Shown here one piece after another: positions 12,301-20,832 of a stretch of DNA of 64,000 nt (positions are counted from its first letter, which is position 1; every line of letters begins with the position of its first letter). The DNA is taken from contig BLSF01000010.1 of the NCBI GenBank assembly GCA_012862575.1, positions 186,001 through 250,000 on the forward strand, read 5' to 3'. Origin of the DNA: Parietichytrium sp. I65-24A. Lineage: Eukaryota > Sar > Bigyra > Thraustochytrida > Thraustochytriidae. The translations under genes and the position numbers were made by a program. Below the pieces are notes generated by a model, which searched no databases, was not told where the DNA came from, and saw only the letters and a list, made by a program, of their open reading frames with translations.

Positions 12301-15300
12301 TGCTCGATCTCGTCACCGACTTCGCGGGGTATTCTTGTCGAGGACGCAAAAGTCGCAAAGCGAAGTCGAAACGGCTCGATAACGCCCTTCAACTTCACTG
12401 CGAACTCTCTCTGTTTGTGATAAGTATTCCGAATAGACAGGGTCTGCACGTTACTGGAGCGCTTCTCACAAGTGAAGCTCAGCAAGGCGTTATCAACCTT
12501 GAACCTCTTCGGCCTAACAACCTTCGCCTTGATCATGATGTCCATCGAGCACGATCGATCCATAATGTTGCAAACTGTGACCTTTTCGTTTATGAGGCCA
12601 GGCATTGACGGGTAAAATTCGAATTTCACCTCCTTGGTTCCAAAAGGACGCACAATTCCAAGCGGGTTTCTCACGATGCGTAGAAACCCGGAGCTAAATG
12701 TACCAGACTTGCGGATCTTGTAAAGCAGTGGCCGCGCGCTCTCATTGTTGAGATAAAGCGTTTTCACGTAACGATGGCACGGAAGCTTGACCACGCCAAA
12801 GTTTATGTGTCGCTGAGCGAAGGACATGACTGATCTGGCTACCCTAGCCACCACCGGAATCGCGCGTCTCTCAAGCTGGATTGATTCTTTCGTCACGGCG
12901 TCCTTTTCCTTTCCTGTACGCCCCCACCTCTTAATTTGCAGGATTTTCGTTAGATCTTCATCATCAAGGTCAATCTGCTCGATCCAGATGTTCTCCATGA
13001 CCAATCGAAGCTTCCCATTGACGGACCCGGATTCCTCTTTTGACTCCTCGTCTGCGGTTGGGGAAAGATACAGGATTACACCTACCTGGGCACATTGCTG
13101 AGGAGGAAGCTCTAAGATCTCCAGAGCCTTCTCGTCTTTCAGCGCCGCTTGCAATGAGCCAATGCGGTACTCTGCTTGCTTCACAATCGCGGTTTCCTCC
13201 TTTGGCTCCATACCACTGAAATATATCTTTTGGGGCCGCTCGAATTCATCGCACAATCTGTCCCATTCTATCTTTGATTTTGCCCCTGGCGAGCCGCCAG
13301 ACGCCGGTTGCGTGCCGGTGTCATCTGCTGACGCTCCATCCCTACTGGTACCACGACCAGCATCTAGCGAAAGGTTCAGCGAGGTTCGTTTCATCGAACT
13401 ATCCTTTGATGCCATCAGTGGCGAGGAAACTTCCGATCGTTCCTCTGAGCTGGCGTAGTCGTTGCTTCCGGAGGTCTCGCGCAAATTCGATCTCCTCATC
13501 GGGGTTTTCTTCACAAGTGAGGGAGGCTGAACTCGGTCCTTGCCTTGGCGAGTCTCAAAGTCCAACTCGGACGGAAAGTCCTCGGACGTAGAACCCAGGG
13601 CGTCTTCGAGTGAGAATGAAGATCCCTTCCGAGTATTCCTAGAGTGGGATCCTCGAAGCATTCTCGGCGTCCCTTCCTGGAAACTCTCGACAGCGTTTGG
13701 AAATCCTGACTTATGAGGCATACTGGAATTAAATGAACCCGGATTGTCGCGAACAAGAGCACCGTCGAAATCTTCACTTTCGTGCCTGAGTTGGGGAGTG
13801 CCAGCCGTGCCACCAAATTCGGAGTATCCGTCGTCTCCGGACTCAGAGAGGCGATGGAGAGTCGTTGTCGGTTTTCTGTCTTGCAATGTGGATCCATCGC
13901 TCTCGCCGACGCTTGAAAAGCTCCTGGAAGCAAGGATAGCCCCATCAGGGCCGTCGCCTTCTGAGTTCATCCTCAGTTGCTGTTCGGCTAATAAGATCTC
14001 TGACTCATTGACAAGAGAACCGGTAAACATTTGCAGAGCGTTCGCTCGCAGTTCAGACACCGTATTTGGAGACACTGGGGCGCTGCCTTGGCGTGAGTAA
14101 GACGTGCTTCTGTCGCTAGTTTGCCGAGAGACGACTTCAGGAGGGCCATCCACGGGGACATCGTCCGAAGCCACGAGCTCCATGTGTGGCTTACCAAGTT
14201 GTAAATCCATGGGCTTCTTTGCTGACCCACCTTTGTTGCCTTGAGTGCGATCTGAGAGAAAACTATCGTCGAAAGATGCACTCGAAGCATTTCTCGTGAC
14301 CCAAGAGGCGCTTCGTTGTTTGGGGCTGTGTATATTTCCAGCATGGTGCAGAAATCGATCAAGAACAAAGCACTGCAAAACTTTGGTACTGGTGGAGAAA
14401 CGGAGTTTGATAGTCTTGTCCGTGATATTCTGTATCTCAAAAGAACGCATGCAAGGGCTCTGATGAACGATCTCGCCAAAGTCGATTTCTGCCAAGTTAT
14501 TCCCAACTAAGGGACGGTCTTTATTCTTCTGGCCTTGCAAAATCTCCTGCTCGAAGTGCTTCGATTTTGACACGAGCTTGTAAAAGAGCGAATGGTAGAT
14601 GATGTGCTGCGAGTCCATGTTGGACGACTTTACAATAAGGTTATTGTTGCAAGATACAGACTCGAATCGGACCACCTTTTCGTAGTTAAGATTCACCTTT
14701 CGAGCCACGAAATTAAACTTCAGTACTTTGGTTGTCCTGGCGTCCAAGTCGAAAGAATTTTCGGTTACGTTTCCACCAACGAGCTTCTCCTCTGAGCCTT
14801 CCACGAAGATGGTGATCACTTTGCTGTGCACCTTCACCTTAACCCGGGTAGGCAGATCTGACACATTTGTCACAAGCAGCGACTTGTTCTTTGGGACCCC
14901 AATATTGCAATCTCCAAAATGCAGTTCATGGGTACTTAACCTCACACCGTTCTTGCAAACTCTAGCGCTTGCAGGAATAGTCATGGATGACAAATGGATA
15001 AGAAAATCGCGCCGTCGAAGCTGGTACGCTTGCAATTTCTTTCTGTATTCGCTATCCTGAGACACCGCGATTGGCCCTGGGCGGTACAATACCGTAACAA
15101 TTTTCTCCATGCCGGGACCAAGCACCATCATCGTGACGTTTGATCGGCCGGAGCGGCGAAGAGACGTCGCATTGCCTTCCAAACTGCGCGTTTTGCTTGT
15201 TCGACGCCCAGAACTTAGTTCAGAAGCCATCACCCGCCGCATGTCCTGTTCTTCTTCTTCTTCCTCCTCCTCCTCCTCCTCCTCCTCTTCCTCGTCGTCA

Positions 15301-16844
15301 TCGTCATCATCGTCATCGTGCTCGTCCGTGTCATCTGGCATGTGGCTTTCACTGGCAGTCTCTAAGTCACCATCGTCTTCCAAGTCATCTGTGAAGGGTG
15401 CATCGTCGAATTGGCCACTTGCGTTGCTTGCAACCTCGGAGTCCGCACATGACTTTGCAGACGAGGGTATCATCACGTTGTTATCATTGTCAAATGTTAC
15501 AGACCGGCGCGTCGAGACAATCTTACCACCTCCTCCAGTTGCTGGGCCTTGAACCGCGCTGCTAATATTTTGTGCGTTGCTGTTCAAAGATATACTGCTG
15601 GCCTTTCCAGAAGGAGCAGCCGCTGCGTCTCCTTTCTCTCTCGCATTTGACGAATTTAATATTGTGAGGGGTGGTGGTGTCGTAGAGGATTGTTGTGCCT
15701 CAGTGTCTTCCTTTCTGTCTCCTGCACCGCTTTCAGGACGGCTCGCGGCAGCTGCCCCCGAAGACGGATGTGCTTTTTTATTTTCAGAGTCTTCCAATGA
15801 GGGCGAGCTTTGCGAGTATCTCTTGGGGCTGGCGTCCTCATCGAACGCGAACGACACGAAGGGGGAAGAAGAAGATAACGCGCACTCCATTTCGCGGTCA
15901 GTGGTGTTCTTGATGCGCAGGCGTTTGGAAACTAGGTTGCCAAGCAAGCAGTCGTCAAATTTCACAGCCCTCAGTTCTGATTCGTTGTCTTCCGTGTCGC
16001 GAACTAAGAATAGATGTGTGTTCTCCGGCTCTGTTGTCACGCTCGTATGCAGAGCGATACACTCATTGTTACTTGGGTTTTGCACATTTTCAACAAAAAG
16101 GTAATACTTGAAGTCGCCCACCTTCTTGGGCGTATATGAGACCCGCACGCGGACGTGCGAATAGCCTTTTACGTTGACCTTGCGAGACGCCTCGCGATAA
16201 CCAGACTCTTCCTGCACCTCCAGAGCGATAATATCCGAGTTGAGGCTCACACAGCGGAAGCCGAGGGCAATCTCGCTGCGGTTCCATACCGTAAAGTCCT
16301 TGTAATAGCTTTTTCCGGGAAGGCAATCGTAGAAAACCAGCTGGGACACATCACATTCCAAAATGCTTCGGCACACTTCGGCCCGTAGCTTAATTTTGCG
16401 GGAATACTTCTTGCCCTCCAGGAGAATCATCCCATCTATGGCCAAAAGATCATTTCGCTTGGAGTTCTCTGTGGCGACTTCTGTGCTCTTGGCTTGGACG
16501 AACAGGGTGACAATCCTGGTCCCTGGTCTAACGTCCACCTTCTTGGGCCTGGTGTGGAGCTCGTTGAACATCTCATTAAAGTCATCCTCATGTTCACTGG
16601 ACGAGCGGTCCTCCGAGCCAGAGTCATCTTCCTCTTCGCTGCCAGCCTTAAAGCGCTGGAGGTCGTCGTACTGAAGCCAATGGTCCAGTTCAATCAAGCT
16701 GGACTCCTTTCCCTTTTTCATAAACTCCACAGACACGACCACCGCTTCGGGCACTTCCAGCACAACCTCCACGCTTGAGGCCGGGCCGTCAACATACACA
16801 TGCTGCACCACCACCACGGCGCCGTCATCGCCAGCAGCTTCCAT
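6363..16844 (-). CDS. Giant ASH/MSP-repeat protein (Hydin/CEP192-like beta-sandwich repeats)
   Basis: 3,493 residues in one uninterrupted exon. The first in-frame ATG is at 16844; the open frame runs 9 codons further up but only from a TTG. I see many diverged copies of an ASH/MSP-type strand pattern (phi-x-F-G-x-phi-x-x-G, then a phi-x-phi-x-N strand) near residues 172, 297, 641, 790, 1348, 1840, 1953, 2072, 2325, 2560, 2905, 3050 and 3230. Examples are HELHFGDCNIG, HINFGVVKL, PKVVDFGIVALGS and ALDFGSCYVSG. An Asp/Glu run lies at about 505-532, Ser-rich linkers at 320-500, 870-1250 and 1680-1830, and a probable coiled coil at 1512-1550. The last 150 residues look helical. ASH proteins act at cilia, centrosomes or as trafficking scaffolds. 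Which applies here is unknown; the family call is by pattern only. Confidence 0.75.
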   Translation of the reverse strand: MEAAGDDGAVVVVQHVYVDGPASSVEVVLEVPEAVVVSVEFMKKGKESSLIELDHWLQYDDLQRFKAGSEEEDDSGSEDRSSSEHEDDFNEMFNELHTRPKKVDVRPGTRIVTLFVQAKSTEVATENSKRNDLLAIDGMILLEGKKYSRKIKLRAEVCRSILECDVSQLVFYDCLPGKSYYKDFTVWNRSEIALGFRCVSLNSDIIALEVQEESGYREASRKVNVKGYSHVRVRVSYTPKKVGDFKYYLFVENVQNPSNNECIALHTSVTTEPENTHLFLVRDTEDNESELRAVKFDDCLLGNLVSKRLRIKNTTDREMECALSSSSPFVSFAFDEDASPKRYSQSSPSLEDSENKKAHPSSGAAAASRPESGAGDRKEDTEAQQSSTTPPPLTILNSSNAREKGDAAAAPSGKASSISLNSNAQNISSAVQGPATGGGGKIVSTRRSVTFDNDNNVMIPSSAKSCADSEVASNASGQFDDAPFTDDLEDDGDLETASESHMPDDTDEHDDDDDDDDEEEEEEEEEEEEEEEQDMRRVMASELSSGRRTSKTRSLEGNATSLRRSGRSNVTMMVLGPGMEKIVTVLYRPGPIAVSQDSEYRKKLQAYQLRRRDFLIHLSSMTIPASARVCKNGVRLSTHELHFGDCNIGVPKNKSLLVTNVSDLPTRVKVKVHSKVITIFVEGSEEKLVGGNVTENSFDLDARTTKVLKFNFVARKVNLNYEKVVRFESVSCNNNLIVKSSNMDSQHIIYHSLFYKLVSKSKHFEQEILQGQKNKDRPLVGNNLAEIDFGEIVHQSPCMRSFEIQNITDKTIKLRFSTSTKVLQCFVLDRFLHHAGNIHSPKQRSASWVTRNASSASFDDSFLSDRTQGNKGGSAKKPMDLQLGKPHMELVASDDVPVDGPPEVVSRQTSDRSTSYSRQGSAPVSPNTVSELRANALQMFTGSLVNESEILLAEQQLRMNSEGDGPDGAILASRSFSSVGESDGSTLQDRKPTTTLHRLSESGDDGYSEFGGTAGTPQLRHESEDFDGALVRDNPGSFNSSMPHKSGFPNAVESFQEGTPRMLRGSHSRNTRKGSSFSLEDALGSTSEDFPSELDFETRQGKDRVQPPSLVKKTPMRRSNLRETSGSNDYASSEERSEVSSPLMASKDSSMKRTSLNLSLDAGRGTSRDGASADDTGTQPASGGSPGAKSKIEWDRLCDEFERPQKIYFSGMEPKEETAIVKQAEYRIGSLQAALKDEKALEILELPPQQCAQVGVILYLSPTADEESKEESGSVNGKLRLVMENIWIEQIDLDDEDLTKILQIKRWGRTGKEKDAVTKESIQLERRAIPVVARVARSVMSFAQRHINFGVVKLPCHRYVKTLYLNNESARPLLYKIRKSGTFSSGFLRIVRNPLGIVRPFGTKEVKFEFYPSMPGLINEKVTVCNIMDRSCSMDIMIKAKVVRPKRFKVDNALLSFTCEKRSSNVQTLSIRNTYHKQREFAVKLKGVIEPFRLRFATFASSTRIPREVGDEIEHLQHKYRIAETKNQVKKLKSIRAQLDALYEQSSKLEEDRMRLVGLPSGGAKLEIPAEATARVQLQAYLSEADQSNQPNQVDIQAVLQIFQVKNKDAVIEVPIQLSRQRKYGALDQPREVHILDAPTSKDSPTDPFLPSGALVDPATSPIVALGPELVSIMSSSQRDMSEVDHYPSAFQKPNEINLPSQASPPSPQPKSGSATISGYPAAPASPTLVSAAQSIESEIVSSDDGMLQELREPTPLNLQSHPRPAGLNTPSKASKKGVLGGRESSWTPERERWLSRGSFSSGSRPSSPTSDSQESTVMARHETAQRAFDFDISPKVVDFGIVALGSRQELEAELKVVMRSKRFALNSCQFMISVGKDEQPTEVELSSSGTIKVKLFIQDEERGGKRNQPIKITGRPSSGGPSVSKTVIAKYSIMHIHFLDLDSSLSGQPGALDFGSCYVSGDNSQIKPLPLRLKNIYREELEISAQSNLKRQVVVYADLERTKPMEKVRLQPNEVLTCWVFLEPILLRDNSREIHGGIQVFMEGEFTCTVKVKAVVGVSDWEIKDSIFHLGKMERSDTHDLEITIRNLTKKLPLSYRFIEMSSFPFRLEEVGNQEPLETRTIQSGAEQTLKIRAHILDDCPDVVGFVKTYFLLENTINKDVKRLYIDAVLRPAESSPLNWISSLIRYRQAQLGVSFVTEDLSIHRTGEWTSEVLRHPGGSRDSLPIELVFLNSSSDEFDESSDQIFEASFRSDDNVTVMELRPEESTSIHVRLREAEKVQGADKPLSILLGVRTGGAIFQLYVLSAPLCVHRLKLSKSEIDAGKLLRGTSSFQDVVRVENVYPGIADQIKVRVEGINEDLCTVDAKVSSSKESYEVLFSLSATGEFGESQKPTYPLEGCLVLENGLNPSDVVRVPIHGVLVDRVVKLPTELQMPPLLVPSPAKEDKLSCNAWFTLQNSYGEPTTCELRSVVDDQWADLVEISIMLRVSNVEISKVKLSHDESKDIRVAITPVQGARLPIGNFADVTVGSIRVEAQGERYEMRLQGSLEPGKTFALSSSKVVFLTNPLSSDVVLLSQKSLDEGFWVRNISTRTALTVRFEATPIDLGQDRLVLVENLASKPAGSIKKADEGFRQVIPSFLEREVTVEPEKSHYVSVKLCEYVAPQQPGHSESSAVVSPSSSSTSTGTDLASTLPNETEGDAVSSSKPQAKKRVSTIRVIDVHSPNSEESISVSILHDSSIRDQEIPSSATPMAQGPTRSKSGNHLPNLLEESLDSYPPESHGKASPSDKGARPDPEPLSPQMNVTFLEIESLTGGTVAHHELGSASSSISSQSSSSSLFGLLDNQEPFADSKVPTPTALMNAAVEMRQLSNIALRGCTPISGSNNRFEADVGQREFASGPVEWEINIENTGHGAVEYELFVVDSCERPWLELSKSRGVLQSAHDFHSVVLTFSTDRFGSFSTYVLFLESGSTAIKVLRVSLDVVVTSSSYSAAIASEPDLVLGSSLGSSTGLLTPSSSAQSFFTVSVGGKELTDSSETAVVNMGTSVLGWSVRHFSFLVKNLSRLPLSFIFTHNAPEKLPVQFMLEPSSVPVQKAIIPPSCQQRVYLSVMPTQAIALGKDGIKVTVSCDFIKDHTVNFMVKGKVIQPLLRVFATRTKDNLTVSADKDSAGTGTLALAELASHADSGQSNMSSTSFVAPSSNSAPTSSKDQPLKGDGRSKQVIELDLSPAANKHQKCLVLQNTSKTENAEVILNLVLLPAVFVVDAPCKFHIAPGDTRVLTVGLHPDRLNSKSTPGKDTQRATSSQYSMGHLVISCQHGNGSLYERKHIVLHYITPGAVVQRGSLASNDRYALEEQVVSWLGRMLGAIEGSPRDLSQTLHELMVLTDILMYLVSRDVAARAVYDIALLLFGSAGLLDTRIVHTASAAAQSLFIGHADSHGVEEDAGIASGIALSNESLASTAEMLSVWRRQLGRLISCIPHREPQIESLQKQLN
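15249..15330 (-). repeat. In-frame acidic codon repeat (Asp/Glu run)
   Basis: Trinucleotide repeat within the giant gene, read on the plus strand as TCC/TCT/TCG/TCA units. It encodes about 27 acidic residues with a few breaks. It is probably length-variable between strains. Confidence 0.85.
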
Positions 16845-17828
16845 CTTTTTCTGCCTCCTTGGAACAATCAATCAATCAATCAATCAATTCACTTTGCCGT
16901 TCAAACCGCACTCCAGCCTGCAAGCTAGTGAAACTTTCCCATAGACCAGCTTCGCCCCAGCTTAATATTCTCTCTAGCCCCAGGCTCCCAATGAATGTGA
17001 GCAGCTTGATTGAGCAGCGCTTTCGTCCTTTCGTCCTCTGGCCTAGAGGTGGCTTTTTTAGAGATTTGTTCTTCCTGGACCTCCGCTTTCCCCCGCGTGT
17101 GCCTGCCTACTTTGCCTGCCTTTGTCTACTTGGGCTATCTGAGCGATTCCCGGGGTCCAAGAACCGACCGCGCGGCGCCGGTTCTTCGCCAGGGAACCCG
17201 CTTCGGTCTCCGAAGCTGCAGCGACACGTTCGGCGGTTCCTGCCACACCGACGCGGGTGTGTCACTCCGTGCAATGAGTGCAATGATAGCAATGATAAGT
17301 TTAGAATTTAGCTTTTTCTTCACGGAAACTCAAACTCCGGCCCGTCACCACGTACCCTACGTCACGTTCACATACTGCAACATGCCTCTCTGAAGCCTCA
17401 CAGAGCACGTCACGGGGTACCCATAGTTACACCCACACACTCACTACCTCTCCACCATAGCTCACACGATTGGTATAGTGTCTTAGGAGAACCTTGGAGC
17501 TCACCTAGTCGAAAATTGGTCGCTATGAGTTGTCGTAGACAGTGGGTAAGGAGAGGTACTAGTGTCCTGCTGTAACAAACGTCTGGACTGTGAGAGAAGA
17601 AGTGTGGTGAGATGTGTTGAGTGCGATGGGATCATGATGTGGTGAAAGAGGTGAAAGCAAAAGAAAGAAAGAGAGGAAAGGAACGGAAAGGAAAGGAAAG
17701 GGATAACACGAGAGACGTGAGGAAAGAAGTAAAGAAGTAAAGAAGGAAAGAAGGAAAGAAGGAAAGAGGGAACGAAGAGGGAGAGAGAGACAGATAGAGA
17801 TAGAGATAGAGAGGAGGAGAAGGGCAAG
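16845..17828. other. Divergent upstream gap (giant ASH gene / PUS7-like gene)
   Basis: It holds an (AATC)n run at 16865-16888 right before the giant gene. A long purine-rich block on the plus strand (about 17640-17820) precedes the pseudouridine synthase. The frames open across it are chance frames or low-complexity products. No RNA gene was recognised. Confidence 0.5.
17640..17820 (+). repeat. Purine-rich tract with GGAAA, GTAAAGAA, GGAAAGAA and GATAGA units
   Basis: Successive short tandem units, all purine-rich on the plus strand, end about 10 bp before the ATG of the PUS7-like gene. It is probably 5' leader or core promoter sequence. Confidence 0.8.
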
Positions 17829-19463
17829 ATGGAGGGCAAGGCTCTCTCCGAAGAGTCGCTGCAAGCAGAAAAGGCGGAGGGCACAGTGGAGACTGTGGAG
17901 ACTGTGGAGACTGTGGAGGCTCCAGTGAGCGCACAAGTAGGTTCAAAACGCAAGGCGAGTGGCGAGCAAGGGAGAGAGGGCGACAACGCTGGTCGGGGGA
18001 GGAGCAGAGACAGAGACGACCCAGATGCGGAGCGGTTTGGATTGCTGAGGGAACTGTTCAACGTAGATTCGCTCCCGCACGTTCGCGACGCTTCGTTGAA
18101 TGGAGTTGGCGGGCAGCTGAAGGAGGAGGCTTCGTACTTCAACGTGGACGAGGTGCCCATCGAGGGTGAAGAATGGGAGCCAGCGCCGCCAGAAGCAGGC
18201 GACGCTAAATATTGCCTCCTTAGAATCAAACGCATCGATATGGACACGCGAATGGTGGTCAAGCGCCTCGAGAGGTGCTTGCAAGTGAACACGAAGGCCA
18301 TCTCGTACGCCGGTTTGAAAGACAGGCACGCCTGCACGTCACAAATTTTCTGCATTAATCTCTCGCCTAGTCTTCGGGAAGCCCAGTGCAAAGGAACTCG
18401 ACTTTCCGCGGACGAAATTGTGTCTCGCATCACGTCCGAGTCTAAATTCCCAAAGCTTCACCTCCATGGCAACCTGCGATTCACCAACCGCAAGCTTCTC
18501 AAAGGCAATTTGAAGGGCAACTTATTTAGAATATTAATTACCAGCCTTGCCGTACCGCTGGACGAGGCCTTTGACAGGGCGCTCAAGATAGCCCAAGACT
18601 TGACGAACAAAGGTGTTCCCAATTACTTTGGCCCTCAGCGCATGGGGTCCAACTCGAAGTCTGGCCTGGAGGGTTATCGCATGATTCTTACAGCCGAGAA
18701 ATTCCTCGAACATTACGAAAATCAGCCGCAACCACCGAAGAGACCAAGAGCTGAAGATGGCGAAGGCACGCACGCTGAGCCCACGGAGGCGGGGACTAGC
18801 ACCCAAGACGGCGAAGATGGGAAAGGCAACGCCTCTTCAGAAAGCGAGGGCCAGCGGGACACAGGCCCAACTAGAAGCAAATTCATGAAGTGGGCCAAGT
18901 CACAATCTGTCAAAATGCGTAGATACCAGAACTTTGCGGACGAGTTTAAGCTTCATGCATTTCAAAGCGGCATGTACAACCTCTTTGTGAAAGCCCGGAT
19001 CGAGACTGGGAAGTTTTCCCACGAAGTCATTGGGGATGTGTTGCGCAAAGAAACAGGAGAGTCCATGAGGTTTGTGGAAACGGAAGCAGATCTCACAACA
19101 GAGGAGGAGAGAAAGCAAGGCGTCTGCTTTTCGTGTCCACTTGTAGGCCCCAAATGGGCGACCAGGGTAGACACCGAGGCAGGACGAATTGAAAAGTCAG
19201 TGGACGACATGTTCAAAGTGAGGCCGGAGGCTTATGAAATGTACAAGCTCTCCAAAAGCAGGAGGCCGGGGCGGTTGTCAACACACAATATGGACATGAC
19301 GATAGAAAAGGTGCAATCCACTGTGGCATACATTGAGAACAGTCCAAGTGCAGGAGTTGTGCAAGCTCCTGAAAAGGACGAAGAGGCGCTCTTGTTTACG
19401 TTTCGTCTTCCCAAAGGATCATACGCTACAAGTGTTCTCAGGGAATTTATAGATAAGCCATGA
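17829..19463 (+). CDS. PUS7: TruD/PUS7-family tRNA/RNA pseudouridine synthase
   Basis: 544 residues, single exon. Isomerises specific uridines to pseudouridine in tRNA and mRNA. The TruD signature SYAGLKDRHACTSQ is at about residues 159-172, with Asp165 as the catalytic aspartate. VPNYFGPQRMG at about 263-273 is the second conserved motif, and LRFTNRKLLKGNLKGN (about 216-231) is the family's substrate-loop region. An acidic, disordered N-terminus carries three copies of an ETV tripeptide encoded by a 9-bp tandem repeat. Residues 305-355 form a charged insert in the TruD insertion domain. It is shorter than human PUS7 but keeps all core motifs. The ATG follows a purine-rich leader. It is convergent with the Rab5 gene, 334 bp away. 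Confidence 0.93.
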   Translation: MEGKALSEESLQAEKAEGTVETVETVETVEAPVSAQVGSKRKASGEQGREGDNAGRGRSRDRDDPDAERFGLLRELFNVDSLPHVRDASLNGVGGQLKEEASYFNVDEVPIEGEEWEPAPPEAGDAKYCLLRIKRIDMDTRMVVKRLERCLQVNTKAISYAGLKDRHACTSQIFCINLSPSLREAQCKGTRLSADEIVSRITSESKFPKLHLHGNLRFTNRKLLKGNLKGNLFRILITSLAVPLDEAFDRALKIAQDLTNKGVPNYFGPQRMGSNSKSGLEGYRMILTAEKFLEHYENQPQPPKRPRAEDGEGTHAEPTEAGTSTQDGEDGKGNASSESEGQRDTGPTRSKFMKWAKSQSVKMRRYQNFADEFKLHAFQSGMYNLFVKARIETGKFSHEVIGDVLRKETGESMRFVETEADLTTEEERKQGVCFSCPLVGPKWATRVDTEAGRIEKSVDDMFKVRPEAYEMYKLSKSRRPGRLSTHNMDMTIEKVQSTVAYIENSPSAGVVQAPEKDEEALLFTFRLPKGSYATSVLREFIDKP

Positions 19464-19797
19464 ATGTGGCGTTCTTTTGCTTGGTAAAACGGAGCAACGC
19501 TTACTCTTTTTGAAAAAGAAGGCTTCCCTTGTCAAGAGCATGGCGCACAAGAGCATTTTTGAGATTGGAAACGGAAAAAATGTTGCAAGAATCAGAATCA
19601 TATTTTATTGTCGCACTGTGCTCAACTTTTGCCATCTCCCTCCTTTAAAAGCAATATACAAACCGCTGCCAATGAACGAGTGTGAATATAATTGGGTCTC
19701 GTGTCTACATGAGGGCGATAGCGCACGCTGCAGTTGCGCCAAATGTGATATAAAAGTCCGGTTTGGTGACTTCCTGGACAACCTCTCGCAGAACCAC
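19464..19797. other. Convergent 3' gap (PUS7-like / Rab5-like)
   Basis: 334 bp between two stop codons, expected to hold both 3' UTRs. No coding or RNA feature was recognised. Confidence 0.5.
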
Positions 19798-20832
19798 TTA
19801 GCACGCACAGTTTTTGTCAGCACCACTTGCATCTTCTCCAATATTGATGTGATCCTCCTCCTGTGCAGGCGCTGCTCGGGGTAGTTTCTTGGCAATGGTA
19901 GCGAACAATTCCGTCACATTAAAGTTTGATTTGGCCTATTGCGAAGAAATAGGTTAGTGCATCGCTCGCAACTCGAATTGCTGAAATATCCAGTGGTGAA
20001 ACTTACCGAAGTCTCCATAAACAACAGACCGTTTTCAGCCGCGTAGTTCTGCGCCTCCTCCTCCTCTACCTCTCTCTGTGAGCTCAAATCCGCCTTGTTG
20101 CCAGCCAGGGCAATTACCATTCCAGCTGTTCCAGACTGCTGAAGCTCAGACACCCAAGACTTTGCTCGGTCGAATGATTGCTTGGAAGTGATATCAAACA
20201 CGACTATGGCAGCTTTGGCTCCTCGATAGTACTGCGAACCGGGGAAGAGGACCGCAAACGATCAAGAAGTTAAAATTAGTCTCTGTGCGGATGCGGGGCG
20301 TGCATGCAAAGTCTCCCGAACGTACCATAGGAGCAAGACTGTGATACCTCTCCTGTCCTGCAGTATCCCAGATTTCAAACTTGATGGCATTTCCTTCCAC
20401 AATTACTGACTGTAATCACCATTGCCAACGTGGCGCATGTTAGGCTCTCTATTCTGCAAAGGTCCTCTTTCCCTTCGTTTCATGGCGGAATAAGACTTAC
20501 CTGGGTCAGAAACGCAGCCCCGATGGTGCTCTCCTGGTACTCCAAAAATTGATCCCTCGCAAACCTCAATGCCACGCTGGATTTTCCGACCTGCATGCAC
20601 CATCCAAGCAACGTCAATACATCAGCGCCTTTCCAGTACATCACCAAAGCAGGACTCTTCTTTCTGGTCTCTTTCTTTCACAACTCACCGCCGTCTCTCC
20701 CAGCCTGTGAGCGGGCACAGTCAATTCGTCAGCACATCTGGTTCACAACCAAGCCATAGTGACCTGCAACATGCTATTCCGGCCCGCGTGGGCCGAGCGA
20801 GAAACTTACAAAACTAGCTTGAATTGCGACAT
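19798..20832 (-). CDS. RAB5: Rab5-family small GTPase, six exons
   Basis: An early-endosome GTPase controlling vesicle fusion. Minus-strand exons: 20810-20832, 20689-20704, 20501-20590, 20326-20409, 20007-20231 and 19798-19935. The introns are 105, 98, 91, 94 and 71 bp, all GT-AG with GTAAGT, GTGAGT or GTACG donors. The 191-residue product starts [18 protein letters not shown] (P-loop). It carries the Rab5-type effector loop QESTIGAAF, the switch [21 protein letters not shown], the base-recognition loop AGNKAD and LLFMETSAKS, and ends in KNCAC, a Cys-x-Cys geranylgeranylation site. All motifs come out in frame across every junction, so the model is well constrained. The first two exons are only 23 and 16 nt. 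Family assignment rests on YHSLAPMYYRGA and the effector loop; Rab21/22 are less likely. Confidence 0.95.

Noticed and set aside
15109-15552. 147-codon plus-strand frame encoding a long Ser run
   Set aside because: It is the antisense reading of the Asp/Glu codon repeat of the giant gene.
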